Origin: Castor canadensis
Taxonomy: Eukaryota; Chordata; Mammalia; Rodentia; Castoridae
Length of the DNA stretch: 64,000 bases
Assembly: GCF_047511655.1 (NCBI RefSeq)
Contig: NC_133397.1
Span: 124,213,308-124,277,307 of the forward strand
Direction: 5' to 3'
Shown here: positions 1 to 11,160 of the stretch, one piece after another
Position numbering within the stretch: position 1 is the stretch's first letter
Layout: each line of letters begins with the position of its first letter
Program-made: the position numbers and the translations under genes
The notes under the pieces: generated by a model
The model's database searches: none
Seen by the model: only the letters and a program-made list of their open reading frames with translations
Told to the model about the DNA's origin: nothing

Positions 1-307
1 CTGGAGGAATTCCATTGTCAGAGTCCCATGTTTTAAAGGTCTTCTCATATCCACATGTACAATAGGATTTGGGAGGAGAAGGGTTCTTATAGCATGAGAA
101 GACCTGGAACAGTGCTGGTGCAAGGATGCAGTGAAGTAGATGAATTTGAGGTTACATGTATATATGGATGGATGGAGGTGGTAGGGTCAACCAGACTTGG
201 TGTTGCATGACACTGGGAGATGGGGAAGATGGAGGAAAATGGAGGTAACAGGACCTCGGTACCTGGTGGTGCACTTCACTATGACAGGACATGTTACATT
301 ACTTTCT
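1..307. other. Unassigned single-copy DNA
   Basis: I see no ORF of note, no recognisable repeat and no splice-like structure in this stretch. It ends at the target site of the small L1 insertion that follows. Confidence 0.5.
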
Positions 308-323
308 AAAACAATGTGTGATG
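308..323. repeat. Target-site duplication, left copy
   Basis: The 16-base sequence AAAACAATGTGTGATG is repeated exactly at 572-587 after the L1 A tail. Its 5' edge fits an L1 endonuclease nick of the TTTT/A type on the opposite strand. Confidence 0.92.
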
Positions 324-571
324 CACAGGAAATTAATGTGAGTCAACTCCCTGTATAGCTATCCTTATCTCAACCAGCAAGAATCCTTGTTCCTTCCTAT
401 TATGGCTTATACTCTCTCTACAACAAAATTAGAGATAAGGGCAAAATAGTTTCTGCTGGGTATTGAGGTGGTGGGGGGAGAGGGAGGGGGTGGAGTGGGT
501 GGTAAGGGAGGGGGTGGGGGCAGAGGGGAGAAATGACCCAAGCCTTGTATGCACATATGAATAAAAAAAAA
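324..571 (+). mobile_element. Severely 5'-truncated L1 (3' UTR only)
   Basis: Only the last ~250 bp of an L1 are present. The sequence matches the 3' UTR of the full-length L1 at 58630-58880: the motif 'gtgagtcaactccctgtatag', the 'tagtttctgctgggtattga' stretch, a polypurine G-rich tract, then 'gcacatatgaataaa' and a pure A tail. It is flanked by a perfect 16-bp duplication (308-323 and 572-587). This shows target-primed reverse transcription that stopped after the 3' UTR. The pure A tail and perfect TSD suggest a recent insertion. The poly-proline peptide readable on the opposite strand is an artefact of the G-rich tract. Confidence 0.93.
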
Positions 572-587
572 AAAACAATGTGTGATG
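572..587. repeat. Target-site duplication, right copy
   Basis: Exact repeat of the left copy at 308-323, directly after the A tail of the truncated L1. The A tail and the first A residues of the duplication cannot be told apart, so the left edge is uncertain by a few bases. Confidence 0.92.
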
Positions 588-1294
588 GTCTCAGTTACTG
601 CAAAGTGACCTTGTAAAGTCAAAAGAAGTTTTAAAGATTATACTGTATAACATATTAATTTATTGCTGTGGACTTTACATTTTAGATATATATTTTCCAT
701 TTAGGTTAGGTTCCATCATCTCTAGGAAGAAACTCTTTTAAACATATGGCTGATTTTTGCATATTTATTTGATATAAGGTTAGCAAGTAAATTTTGTCAG
801 TCTTCCTTATGAAAGCATATTTGTGAAGATGTTCTGACCATGAAAATCTTCGTAGCTAATATTATGAGACACAGACTGATTCTATTTGCCTCTAATATCC
901 TCTCTTGTTTTCTGTCTTTTAAAGCCTTCTTCTGGAGAGCAAAGGGGAAATTTTATTCAAGAAGTGACACATACTTGCAGCTTTGTCTGTTAACCTCTAG
1001 GTAATGCAACTTTGACAAGGCTGAAATTCCCTCCTTCCATCTCACCTTTCTCATATCATTTCTGGATAGCAGGTCTTTTAAACAATGTCGGTCATTTTAA
1101 AAAGAGAATTAAGTGGTATTTAGCATGTTTACAACGTTGTGCACATGCTACCAAGCACCGAAGTATTTCCCCAACCCCAAAGAAAGCCCCGTGCCCAGTA
1201 GACCCTTCCTCCCACTCTTTCTGCTTCTGAACCCCTACATTCCTCAGTCACTTTCCTTTAATAATGTACTTTTTATTAGTTCTTAAAATTAACA
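588..1294. other. Unassigned single-copy DNA
   Basis: AT-rich DNA with no recognisable repeat or exon. The short reading frame at 1012-1230 has no recognisable domain and no codon structure that would mark it as real. Confidence 0.5.
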
Positions 1295-1380
1295 CTGCTA
1301 GAGGCATGGCTCAAGTGGTAGAGCTCCTGCCTAGTGAGTGTGAGGTCCTGAGTTCAAATCCCAGTATTGAAAAATAATAA
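1295..1380 (+). mobile_element. tRNA-derived SINE (ID-like monomer)
   Basis: The element starts with 'gctagaggcatggctcaagtgg', which holds a pol III A box (tggctcaagtgg). The B box (gagttcaaatccc) follows at about 1350-1362, then an A-rich tail. This is the single-unit form of the tRNA-like half seen in many composite SINEs of this window. Possible short flanking repeats ('attaacac' before and 'aataacac' after) suggest a TSD. Confidence 0.85.
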
Positions 1381-1419
1381 CACATTTTTTTATACATAAT
1401 ATTTTATTTTACTTTATTT

Positions 1420-1470
1420 ATTTATTTTGAGACAGGTCTTGCTATGTAGCTCAGTCAGGCTTAGCTTCTC
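1420..1470 (-). repeat. B1/7SL-like SINE fragment
   Basis: The plus strand reads 'tttgagacaggtcttgctatgtagctcag'. This is the reverse complement of the 3' part of a B1/Alu-type (7SL-derived) SINE. The fragment is cut short at about 1470, where copy A of L1 begins with its T-rich (complement of A) tail. Confidence 0.6.
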
Positions 1471-1911
1471 TCTTTTTAAAAAATTTTTATTTTATTCATA
1501 TGTACATACAATGTTTGGGTCATTTCTCCCCCTTCACCTGCCCCCTGCCTTATCCCCCCTTTACCCCTCCTTACCCCTTGCTACCCAGCAGAAATTATTC
1601 TGCCCTTATTTCTAATTTTGTTGAAGAGAGAGTATAAGCAATAATAGGAAGGGCCAAGGGTTTCTGCTAGTTGAGATAAGGTAGCTATACAGGGAGTTGA
1701 CTCGCATTGATTTTCCTGTGTGTTACCTTCTAAGTTAATTCTTCTCGAACTAACCTTTTCTCTAATTCCTGGTCCCCTTTTCCTATTGGCCTCGTTGCTT
1801 TAAAGTATCTGCTTTAGTTTCTCTGAGTTGAGGGCAACAAATGCTAGCTAATTTTTTAGGTGTCTTACCTATCCTCACCCCTCCCTTGTGTGCTCTCGCT
1901 TTATCTTGTGA
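1471..1911 (-). other. 3' UTR and tail of L1 copy A
   Basis: The complement reads as the L1 3' UTR found at 58422-58880. It contains the 'tgagtcaactccctgtatagct' segment and a degenerate G-rich purine tract (C-rich on the plus strand, 1525-1590), and ends in 'acatatgaataaaat'. The G-tract is shorter and more interrupted than in the copies at 464-534 and 58766-58836, which fits an older or different subfamily. Confidence 0.85.
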
Positions 1912-4900
1912 TCAAAGCCCAATCCCTTTGTGTTTGCTCTTGATCTAATGTCCACATATGAGAGAGAACACACAAATTTTTGGTCTTTTGGGCCAGGCTA
2001 ACCTCACTCAGAATGATGTTCTCCAGTTCTATCCATTTACCTGAGAATGATAATATTTTGTTCTTCTTCATGGCTGCACAAAATTCCATTGTGTATTAAT
2101 ACCACATTTTTAAAATCCAATCATCAATAGTGGGGCATCTTGGCTGTTTCCATAACTTGGCTATTGTGAATAGTGCCGCAATAAACATGGATGTGCAGGT
2201 GCCTCTGGAGTAACAGTCTTTTGGGTATATCCCCAAGAGTGGTATTGCTGGATCATATGGTAGATCAATGTCTAGCTTTTTAAGTAGCCTCCAAATTTTT
2301 TTTCCAGAGTGGTTGTACTAGTCTACATTTCCACCAACAGTGTAAGAGGGTTCCTTTTTCCCCGCATCCTCGCCAACACCTGTTGTTGGTGGTGTTGCTG
2401 ATGATGGCTATTCTAACAGGGGTGAGGTGGAATCTTAGTGTGGTTTTAATTTGCATTTCCTTTGTTGCTAGAGATGGTAAGCATTTTTTCATGTGTCTTT
2501 TTGCCATTTGAATTTCTTCTTTTGAGAAAGTTCTGTTTACTTCAGTTGCCCATTTCTTAATTGGTTCATTGATTTTAGGAGAGTTTAGTTTTTTAAGTTT
2601 CCTATGTATTCTGGTTATCAGTCCTTTGTCTGATGTATAGCTGGCAAATATTTTCTCCCACTCTGTGGGTGTTCTGTTCAATTTAGAGACCATTTCTTTT
2701 GATGAACAGAAGCTTTTTAGCTTTATGAGGTCCCATTTATCTATGCTATCTCTTAGTTTCTGTGCTGCTGGGGTTTCATTGAGAAAGTTCTTACCTATAC
2801 CTATTAACTCCAGAATATTTCCTACTCTTTCCTTATCAACTTTAGAGTTTGTGGTCTGATATTAAGATCTTTGATCCATTTTGAGTTAATATTGGTATAG
2901 GGTGATATACATGGATCTAGTTTCAGTTTTTTGCAGACTGCAAACCAGTTTTCCCAGCAGTTTTTGTTGAAGAGGCTGCTTTTTCTCCATCGTATATTTT
3001 TAGTGCCTTTGTCAAAGACAAGTCGGTTATAGTTGGGTGGCTTCATATCCGCGTCCTCTATTCTGTTCCACTGGTCTTCATGTCTGTTTTTGTGCCAGTA
3101 CCATGCTGTTTTTATTGTTATTGCTTTGTAATATAGTTTGAAGTCAGGTATCGTGATACCTCCTGCATTGTTCTTTTGACTGAGTATTGCCTTGGCTATT
3201 CGTGGCCTCTTGTGTTTCCATATAAATTTAACGGTAGATTTTTCAATCTCTTTAATGAATGTCATTGGAATTTTGATGGGAATTGCATTAAACATGTAGA
3301 TTACTTTTGGGAGTATCGACATTTTTACTATGTTGATTCTACCAATCCATGAGCATGGGAGATCTCTCCACTTTCTATAGTCTTACTCAATCTCTTTCTT
3401 CAGAAGTTTATAGTTTTCCTTGTAGACGTCATTCACATCTATTGTTAGGTTTACACCTAGGTACTTGATTTTTTTTGAGGCTATTGTAAATGGAATTGTT
3501 TTCATATATTCTTTCTTAGTTTGTTCATTATTAGTGTATAGAAATGTTAATGATTTTTCTATGTTGATTTTATATCCTGCTACCTTGCTTTAGCTATTGA
3601 TGGTGTCCAGGAGCTTCTGAGTAGAGTTTTTTGGGTCTTTAAGGTATAGGATCATATTGTCTGCAAATAGAGATATTTTGACAGTTACTTTACCTGTTTG
3701 TATTCCTTTTATTCCTTCTTCTTGCGTAATTGCTCTGGCTAGGAATTCCAGTACTATGTTGAATAGGAGTGGATATAGTGGGCATCATTGTGTAGTTCCT
3801 GATTTTAGAGGGAATGGTTTCAGTTTTTCTCCATTAAGTATAATGCTGGCTGTAGGTTTGTCATATATAGCTTTTATAATGTTGAGGAACTTTCCTTCTA
3901 TTCCTAATTTTCTTAGAGGTTTTATCATGAAATGGTGTTGGATCTTATCAAAGGCTTTTTCTGCATCTATTGAGATGATCAAGTGGTTTTTGTCTTTGCT
4001 TCTGTTAATGTCGTTTATTACATTTATTGATTTTCATATGTTGAACCACCCCTGCATTCTTGGGATGAAGCCTACTTGGTTGTGGTGAATGATCTTTTTG
4101 ATGTGTTGTTGAATTCGGTTTGCCATTATTTTATTGAGGATTTTTACATCAATGTTCATTAAGGGGATTGGCCTATGTTCTCCTTTTTGGAGGTGTCTTT
4201 GCCTGGTTTTGGGATGAGTGTAATACTGGCTTCATAAAATGTGTTAGGCAGTTTTCCTTCCCTTTCTATTTCATGGAACAGTTTAACGAGAGTTGGTATC
4301 AGTTCTTCTTTAAAGGTATGATAGAATTCAGCAGAGAATCCATCAGGTCCTGGACTTTAGTTTTTGGGGAGACTCTTGATTGCTGCTTCAATTTCATTTT
4401 GTGTTATAGATCTTTTCAGGTGATTAATATCCTCTTGGTTCAGTTTTGGATGACCATATATATCTAGAAATCTGTCCATTTCTTTAAGGTTTTTGAATTT
4501 ATTTAAATATAGGTTCTCAAAGTAGTCTCTAATGATTTCCTGGATGTCCATGGTGTTTGTTGTTATCTCCCCTTTTGCATTCCTGATTCTACTAATTTGG
4601 GTTTTTTCTCTCCTCATTTTAGCCAGGTTTGCCAGAGGTCTATCGATCTTGTTTATTTTTTCAAAGAACCAACTTTTTGTTTCATTAATTCTTTGTATGG
4701 TTTTTTTGGTTTCTATTTCGTTGATTTCAGCTCTTATTTTTATTATTTCTCTCCTTCTATTTGTTTTGGGATTTGCTTGTTCTTGTTTTTCTAGGAGTTT
4801 GAGATGTATCATTAGGTCATTGATTTAGGATATTTCAGTCTTTTTAATATATGCATTCATGGCTATAAACTTTCCCCTCTGGTTGCCTTTGCTGTATCCC

Positions 4901-5761
4901 ATAGGTTCCAGTAGGTTGTGTTTTAATTTTCATTGACTTTCAGGAACTCGTTAATTTCCTCTTTTATTTCATCAGTGACCCATTGTTCATTAAGCAATGA
5001 GTTATTCAGTTTCCAGCTGTTTGCATGTTTTTTCTCTGTATTTTTGTTGTTGTGTTCTAGTTTTATTGCATTGTGATCAGATAGTATGCAGGGTATAATT
5101 TCTATTTTCTTATATTTGCTGAGGTTTGCTTTGTGCCCTAGGATATGATCTATTTTGGAGAAGGTTCCATGGGCTGCTGAGAAGAATGTGTATTGTGTAG
5201 AAGTTGGATGAAATGTTCTGTAGACATCAAGTAGGTCCATTTGATCTATTGTATATTTTAGATCTCAGATATCTTTATTGATTTTTTGTTTGGATGACCT
5301 GTCTATTGATGATAATGGTGTGTTAAAGTCTCCACAACTGCTGTGTTGGAGTTAATATATGCTTTTAGGTCCTTCAGAGTATGTTTGATGAAATTGGGTG
5401 CATTGACATTGGGTGCACATAGGTTGATAATTGTTATTTCCTCTTGGTCTGTTTCCCCTTTTATTAGTATGGAATGTCCTTCTTTATTTTGTTTGATCAA
5501 TGTAGGTTTGAAGTCTACTTTGTCAGAGATAAGTATTGCTACTCCTGCCTGTTTTGGGGGGCCATTGGCTTGGTAAATCTTCTTCCAGCCTTTCATCCTA
5601 AGCCTATGTTTATTTCTGTCAGTGAGATGGGTCTCCTGTAAACCTCAAATTGTTGGATCTTGCTTTTTAATCCAGTTCGTCAAACATTGCCTTTTGATGG
5701 GTGAATTAAGTCCGTTAACATTAAGTGTTAGTAGTGATAGGTATGTGGTGAGTCCTGTCAT
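1912..5761 (-). pseudogene. L1 ORF2 (endonuclease/reverse transcriptase), broken
   Basis: L1 ORF2 normally encodes an APE-type endonuclease, a reverse transcriptase (RT) and a Cys-rich C-terminal domain that together carry out target-primed reverse transcription. The pieces lie in several frames. The endonuclease is at 5761-4920 (with 'QAGVAILIS', 'FFSAAHGTFSKIDHILGH' and 'LSDHN'). The RT is at ~4380-3500 ('[18 protein letters not shown]', '[12 protein letters not shown]'). The C-terminus is at 3322-1912 ('[17 protein letters not shown]', then 'MKKNKILSFSGKW'). The endonuclease NLYAPD-type motif reads NLCAPN, a stop follows 'LKSGTTQ', and the RT FADD motif reads FADN (Asn codon at 3656-3658). 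Length (~3.85 kb) is normal for L1 ORF2. The start at 5761 matches the start of ORF2 in copy C. Confidence 0.92.
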
Positions 5762-5829
5762 TTAGTTGTCTTAGTTGTTTGAAGGTTTGATTGTGTGTAC
5801 CTAAGTTGAGGTAACTCTCTACTTTCTTG

Positions 5830-7007
5830 TTTTTTCTTTTCCTGTAGTTTGGTGTTGTCTGCCTTTTCATGGTTATGTTGGCTTTCACTTTCTGTGGGCA
5901 GAATCCCCGCAGATATTTTGTATTGGTGGCTTTGTGGTCACATATTGTTTTAATTTCTGCTTATCATGGAAGACTTTTATTGCTCCATCTATTTTGAATG
6001 ATAATTTTGCTGGGTAGAGTATCCTAGGGTTGAAGTTATTTTCATTCAGTGCCTGGAAGATCTCACCCCAAGCTCTTCTTGCTTTTAATGTTTCTGTTGA
6101 GAAGTCTGCTGTGATTTTGATGGGTTTCCTTTGCATGTTATTTGTTTTTTCTCTCTTACAGCCTTCAATATTCTTTCTTGGGTCTCTGTACTTGCTGTTT
6201 TAATGATAATATGCTGTGGGGTAGTTCTATTTTGGTCTGGTCTGTTTGGTGTTCTGGAGGCCTCTTGCATCTGTATGGGAATAGATTTCTCTACATTTGC
6301 GAAATTTTCTGTTATTATTTTGTTGAATATATTACACATTCCCTTTGCTTGCACCTCTTCTCCTTCTTCGATGCCCATGATTCTCAGATTTGGTCTTTTG
6401 ATGGAGTCAGTGAGTTCTTGCATTTTCTTTTCACAGGTCTTGAGTTGTTTAATTAATAGTTCTTTGGTTTTTCCTTTCATTACCATTTCATCTTCAAGTT
6501 CTGAGATTCTGTCTTCTGTTTGTTCTATTCTGCTGGATTGGCCTTCCATTTTGTTTTGCATTTCTGTTTCGTCCTTTTTTCTGAGGTTTTCCATATCCTA
6601 GGTTGCTTCCTCTTTAATGTTGTTTTTTTTCGACCTGAGTTCATTTATCTCTTTATTAATTATGTTCTTTGTTTCACTTTGGTGTTTATACAGTGCTTCT
6701 ATGGTTTCTTTTATTTCTTCTTGTGCTTTTTCAAATTCTCTATTTTTTTGTCTTGAAATTTCTTGAGTGTCTCCTGTACATTTTGGTTGACCATATCCTG
6801 TATCTCTATAAAATTCTCATTGATTACTTGTAGGATTTCTTCTTTCAGATTATTCTTGTGGGCTTCATTGTGTTCTTTGGCATAGTTTATCTTTGTTTTG
6901 TTGGAGTCTGGATCTGAGTATATGTTTTCTTCATTTCCCTCTGGTTACTGTATTAATTTTTTGCTGTGGGAAAACTGGTTTCCCTGTTTTTTCTGTCTTC
7001 CCATCAT
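5830..7007 (-). pseudogene. L1 ORF1 (RNA-binding chaperone), broken
   Basis: ORF1 of L1 is a trimeric coiled-coil RNA-binding protein that packages L1 RNA. The frame from 6594 to 6085 shows the coiled-coil end ('RIEQTEDRISELEDEM'), the RRM-like core ('LRIMGIEEGEE', 'IIIKTASTETQERIL') and the start of the C-terminal domain. That domain continues in another frame at 6136-5885 ('KARRAWGEIFQALNE', 'PRILYPAKLSFKIDG'). The frame changes where a single base is missing from 'aaaggtaaaccc' of the related copy. Breaks upstream of 6594 include a stop in the N-terminal coiled coil. The start at 7007 aligns with the ORF1 start of copy C. Confidence 0.9.
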
Positions 7008-8353
7008 TGTCTTTGGTGTTGTTACTGTCCCTGTACTGTGTGCAATTAAGTATTTTCTAGCTTGTAATAATGACAATGCTGATATTTAGAATGGAAGGGT
7101 GAGAGGAGAGGGAAAGCAAAAAAGGTAAAGAAATAGGGAAAAACAAATAAACAAGTAAAAACAATAAAGCAAACAAAAAGTTTCAAAGATATAAACAGGG
7201 AGAGATAGTGTACTAATCAACAGTAAGCTAATCAGGCATTAGAGAGACAGAGAGGATTGAAAAATAAAATAGAATTAAAAAAATTCCAAGTTCAAATGCA
7301 GTAAATTTTCAGTCATAATAATTATGGTATTAGTCCCTCAGCCTCCAATCCTGGAGCTGGTGTCTCAGAAGTAGTTCTGTCATTGTCTCGTCAAAGGGGA
7401 AAAAAACAAAAAACCCCCAAAACACCACAAAGTGTCCCAAGTTCAAATGCAATACAGTTTCCGTAAATTTTTTAGCATGCAAGTGTAGTTCAGTTGTTTT
7501 CTCATCAAAGGTAGGGAGGAAAAAGAAAAGAGTCTGGGGAAAGGTCTGTGAATGGTATCTGTGGCTGTGGCTCACCTGCCCACTGCTGTCAGCCTGCTGT
7601 TTCTGGAGGCGTTATTTATGCAGATCTCTGGGGTGAGCTTAACACTCACCTGGCCCCGCAGGCTTTGTTTACTCAGAGTTCTCCTGTGCAGGAGCCTCTG
7701 CTACAGGCTTTCCCCTTTCCGAGCACACCGTGGGAGGTGACACTGCACCCACTTTCTCAGGCCTGCATGTTTATTTACAGCTCACATGGGAAGTGGGCCT
7801 TCCCCCTTCTCCTGTGTTTTCCCCCCCACCACCACTTTTACAAGCTTTCCTGCTCCTGGTTGCTGGGTGTGTGCTGCTGCTCCTGCCTTCTCTGGCCAGC
7901 TTGCTTATTTACAGTTCTGTGAGGGATTCCCCTCCCCCCTTCTTCAGTGCTCAGGGCTCCCTGCCCTCTTTGCTATGTGTCTTTTTTGTTGTTGTTGTTT
8001 GTTATTTAGGTTTTTTCTCTCTTTTTTCCCTGGGTGGGGGTCGTTCTGTCCAGGGGGCTATGCTGATCTGGCCCAGGGTTGTCTGTGGTAGAACCGCAAA
8101 CTGCTTAGTTTACCTTGTTGTCTGCATCTTCCCAAGCCGTCTGGGCACTGGCATCTGGTGGCGCGGGAGCCCTCCTGGTTTCTCCATTTAATGTGAAGTG
8201 GAGATGCTATGCACAGGCTGGGGGTGTGGAGGAGTCAAAATTTTTCTTCTTCTCGGTGGTTTTTCCTGTAAGGTGTATCTCCAGCGTCTCTCCAAGATTT
8301 TACTTTAGGAAGCACGCTTTCTGCTTCCTCCCTCTAGTTGCCATCTTGGAATC
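7008..8353 (-). promoter_or_regulatory. 5' UTR / internal promoter of L1 copy A
   Basis: This is ~1.35 kb between the element 5' end and ORF1, homologous to 51773-53407 of copy C. It contains a repeated module whose marker (a 'ttatttacag'-type box on the plus strand) occurs at 7771-7780 and 7915-7924, 144 bp apart. A YY1-like box sits at the 5' edge. The antisense (plus) strand carries long open frames described in a separate entry. L1 5' UTRs act as internal RNA polymerase II promoters; activity of this copy is not shown. Confidence 0.8.
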
Positions 8354-8453
8354 CAGCACAATAACAGTTTTAAATATAAGCATGTTTTATTGCTTAAAAA
8401 TATATTTAATAATACAAAAAATAATTTTGCTATTCAAAATTTTAAAACCTTAG
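7786..8453 (+). pseudogene. Antisense 5'-UTR reading frame, copy A (ORF0-like candidate)
   Basis: Two open stretches, 7786-8091 and 8115-8453, run antisense to L1 copy A. Together they give a peptide clearly similar to the antisense frame of copy C (51747-52358). Shared pieces include 'EGFPSPLLQ' against 'EGFPSPSLR', 'FFPGWGSFCPGGYADLAQGCLW' against 'FFPGWRSVCPGDYAALAQACLW' (same spacing), and 'GGAGALLVSPFNVKWR' against 'GGPGALLVSLFNVKWR'. The two parts are in different frames, so copy A has a frameshift between 8091 and 8115. The second part reads past the L1 5' end (8353) into flanking DNA. Similarity in DNA alone could cause this, so coding status is an inference. Confidence 0.45.
8340..8347 (-). 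promoter_or_regulatory. YY1-like box at the 5' end of L1 copy A
   Basis: The complement reads AAGATGGC within the first 15 bases of the element. Primate L1 has a YY1 site in the same place that sets the transcription start. The same box occurs at the 5' end of copy C (51778-51785). Confidence 0.55.
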
Positions 8454-8530
8454 CAGCATAAAATTAGCTTTTATTCTTAACTTGTAAATTTAAGTTAAAG
8501 AAAAATTTAAATTTTCAAATTGTTTTAGTT

Positions 8531-8625
8531 TCTTTTTTTTTTTTTGCTGGCTGCTTTTTGGCAGTTCTGTGGTTTGAATTTGGAACCTTACACTTGCTAG
8601 ACAGGCACTCAATCATTTGATCAAA
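8531..8625 (-). mobile_element. tRNA-derived SINE, degraded
   Basis: A T-rich run (complement of an A tail) is followed by 'ggtttgaatttggaacc' and 'cacttgctagacaggcactc'. These are the complements of the B box and the 'gcctgtctagcaagtg' segment of the tRNA-like SINE. The A-box end is worn. Confidence 0.7.
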
Positions 8626-10500
8626 TTGTTTTAAATATTGAAGTTCATTCAACAGCATTAACTGAACACCTTCTAAATGCAAGGATTATAAAGACAAAAA
8701 GCTGAATATATGGTCCTCACATTCAAGGAATAAATTTCAATAAGATTATTCTTAGTAGTCATTTTAAATTTAGTCGCTAGAAAGTTTAAATTCAGAATCC
8801 ATCTCACATTTCACAGGTGGAGAAACTGAGGCCCATATGCTAGGAATTGTTCCCAAGCTGTGCTCTGTCCCTAAAAAAGACTCTGTGCTATTGGTGTTTT
8901 ATTGCCTGAGTCTCAATAGGTAGTATCTGGCAGAGTGTTCTGAATAGGATTTGTTTGGTCTAGGACATTGGGAGAAAAAGAACCCGATTGTCTAGGAGAG
9001 TTTGAGTGGAGTCATCTATATTCTGAGTGAAATTTATATTCTGATGTTTAGAAGAGTGCATTTTGAAACAAGCAAAGGGGAATGCCTCTGTGCAGATAGG
9101 TAGTTATAGAATGTCCTTTCCATTGCAAACATCTGCCCTGTCACTTTTTAAAAAAGGTGGAGAATGAAATTTTTTGGAAGAACACTTACAGTTCTTTGGT
9201 GATTTAGAAGAAGTGGAGGCAATTACATAACTTAAATTCAATGACTTTTAGGCTCTATATCGCTCTTTTCTAAATATCCAAGTTCTGGATGGAAAATTTG
9301 ATTTGCCAAATTTTCTTAAGCTATCTGCCAAAGGACCGAGCATTTGTGGTAAGGGTTAGAGAGATAGGGAAAACAGACATGGCTTCTGGGGATATTCCAT
9401 TTGATAGAGGATCTTTTCCAGCAAAGGGGTAATAATATTAGTAGAATAAATAGCCAGAGTTATCTGTTAGGAAGATAGTAGCATTTTTATGTGTAATTGG
9501 AAAATAAACTGCTTTAAAGTATGTGAAGTGAGAAGGGTCAGACAAAGCACATTTCATAATTAAGTAGCTTAAAAGTCAGAGAAGGAAAAAGAAACCAAAA
9601 TTACATCAAAGCTGCCTTACATAACTACCAATTTTGCTCAAAGATATAGAATTGCAATGAAATTCTTCAATACATGCTAGTGATATGGTTTCTGTAATTA
9701 CAATAGTTGCATTTCCTAGGTATTAGAAAATAATAAAAGTATACTAATGCAAACTTGCAGATGCTGCATCTGGATTGAGAAATATGGTTCCCGAAATAAA
9801 TACCTATCATATTCTTATCTTGTGAAAATTGCTACTTTTTTTTCTACATGATCTGATGTTCTATTCAGAGAAGCCAGGCAGGATAACTTGACAGCTTAGA
9901 GGCACTTTTTTTCTTTAGTTCAAGAGTAAGAACTGAGTAATTTCCCTTTTATCTCTCTTGAGCTGTGTGGCCCCTAAATTATGGTGAGGATTGGAGGGTA
10001 GGATAACCAGAAGCCTGGTTCAACAGGATAACTCCATTTTTGTTTGTATTTTTTGTTTTGTTTTGTTTGTTTGTTGAAACAAGCCTGTTCCAGGCTCAGC
10101 TTGAAGAAAAAAGCTCTGGTGCTAAAAATAATAGTCAACAGATCATAAGAAAGAGGAAGAGCAGAAGATTTCATAACAGGGGAAGAATTGAGATAAACAC
10201 GAAGAATTTAAATAGACAGCAAGAAGGGGGAACTGAATTCCAGACAAAAGGAAAAGTATGATTGAAAATAAATCAGGAAGCTAATGTAGAGATGTAGTTT
10301 CTACAGCATCCATTGGTCACATTCTCTCAGCATCTTACTAATGCTTTTCCTTTCCAAAAGAAATAGCAAATGTTATTGGGAAGAAAATGAATAGGGTCTG
10401 GAGTGAAAAAAACCAGGCCTTTGCATGTTTACGTATTCACAGTTGTGACAGTTGACAAATTATTCACCCCTCTATACCAAATTTATTTGCGAAGATGATC
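8626..10500. other. Unassigned DNA
   Basis: Mostly single-copy DNA. At 8640-8860 the text ('cattcaacagcattaactgaacacc', 'ggtggagaaactgaggccc') hints at an ancient MIR/L2-type remnant, too decayed to place. The short frames at about 9974-10261 overlap a T/G-rich tract on both strands and show no domain. Confidence 0.4.
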
Positions 10501-10539
10501 ATGTGATGACTTGTGATTTTATTCACCAGGTGCCATTAG

Positions 10540-11160
10540 AGAGCTTATACAGCTCTCTATTAGGGGAATACAGCTAATAAATAAAGAAATAAATGTAAAC
10601 CATGCTAACAGATGGTAAGGGCTATAAAATGAAGGAGTAGCGGTGGTTTAGTTGGGTAGGGCAGTGTGTGTTGGGAGGAAGGTCTGTAACAAGCAGTGTC
10701 CAGAGAGGGCCTCTGAAGAGATGGCATTTGAGCAGATATTTGAATTAATTGATGTGCCAAGCCATGCAGTTTTATAGGGGGAAAATGTTCTAGGCAAAGA
10801 GAATAGGAAACCCAAAGATTCCCAAGTAGAAGAACACTTGTGTAATCTCAGACTGTAAGGAAGCCAGAGTAGCTGAAGCAGAAGGACCAAAGACGGAAAA
10901 TGGCCTCAGAGAGAAAGTTGAGCTGTGAGTGTGGGACAGATGGAATAGGGTCCTATAGGTTTTAGTGAGGGCTCAAGATCTTGCAATGAGAGATGGGGGT
11001 ACCTTTGGGGAGTTTTGAGCAGAGAAGTAACATGAAATAACGTGTTAAAGAAATGACTGGGACTTTTCTGTGGAGAACAGATATGATAGCAAAGAGTATC
11101 TGGCCAGGGGGAGCAGTTGGAGGTATTGCAACAGTCCTGGTGAAATACAATGTTATTCTA
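10540..11160 (+). repeat. Ancient mammalian-wide repeat, family uncertain
   Basis: The order of phrases is typical of an old mammalian interspersed repeat: 'agagagggcctctgaagagatggcatttgagcag', then 'ggaagccagagtagctgaag', then 'agcagagaagtaacatga', then 'ggaggtattgcaacagtcctggtgaa'. I recognise the layout but cannot name the family with confidence (L2/L3-like LINE tail or an old DNA element). The short frames inside it are not genes. Confidence 0.45.

Larger units (their letters stand above)
1471..8353 (-). mobile_element. L1 copy A, nearly full-length, defective
   Basis: This is a ~6.9-kb LINE-1 in reverse orientation. In element order it has a 5' UTR (8353-7008), ORF1 (7007-~5830), an ORF1-ORF2 spacer, ORF2 (5761-~1912), a 3' UTR (1911-~1490) and an A-rich tail (complement at ~1471-1495). 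It is homologous along its length to copy C at 51773-58880, including the first bases of the 5' end. Both ORFs are broken by several stops and frameshifts, so it cannot transpose by itself. I found no convincing TSD; the left flank is a truncated B1-like fragment that does not resume on the right. Confidence 0.93.

Noticed and set aside
407..622. Proline-rich 71-codon frame on the minus strand
   Set aside because: It is the complement of the G-rich tract of an L1 3' UTR. The same peptide type appears at every such tract (46159-46384, 58730-58942).
7548..7922. A third antisense frame at the L1 5' UTR of copy A as a separate protein
   Set aside because: It matches 52397-52591 of copy C only in a short region and is in another frame than the long antisense peptide. 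Probably a by-product of the repeated module.
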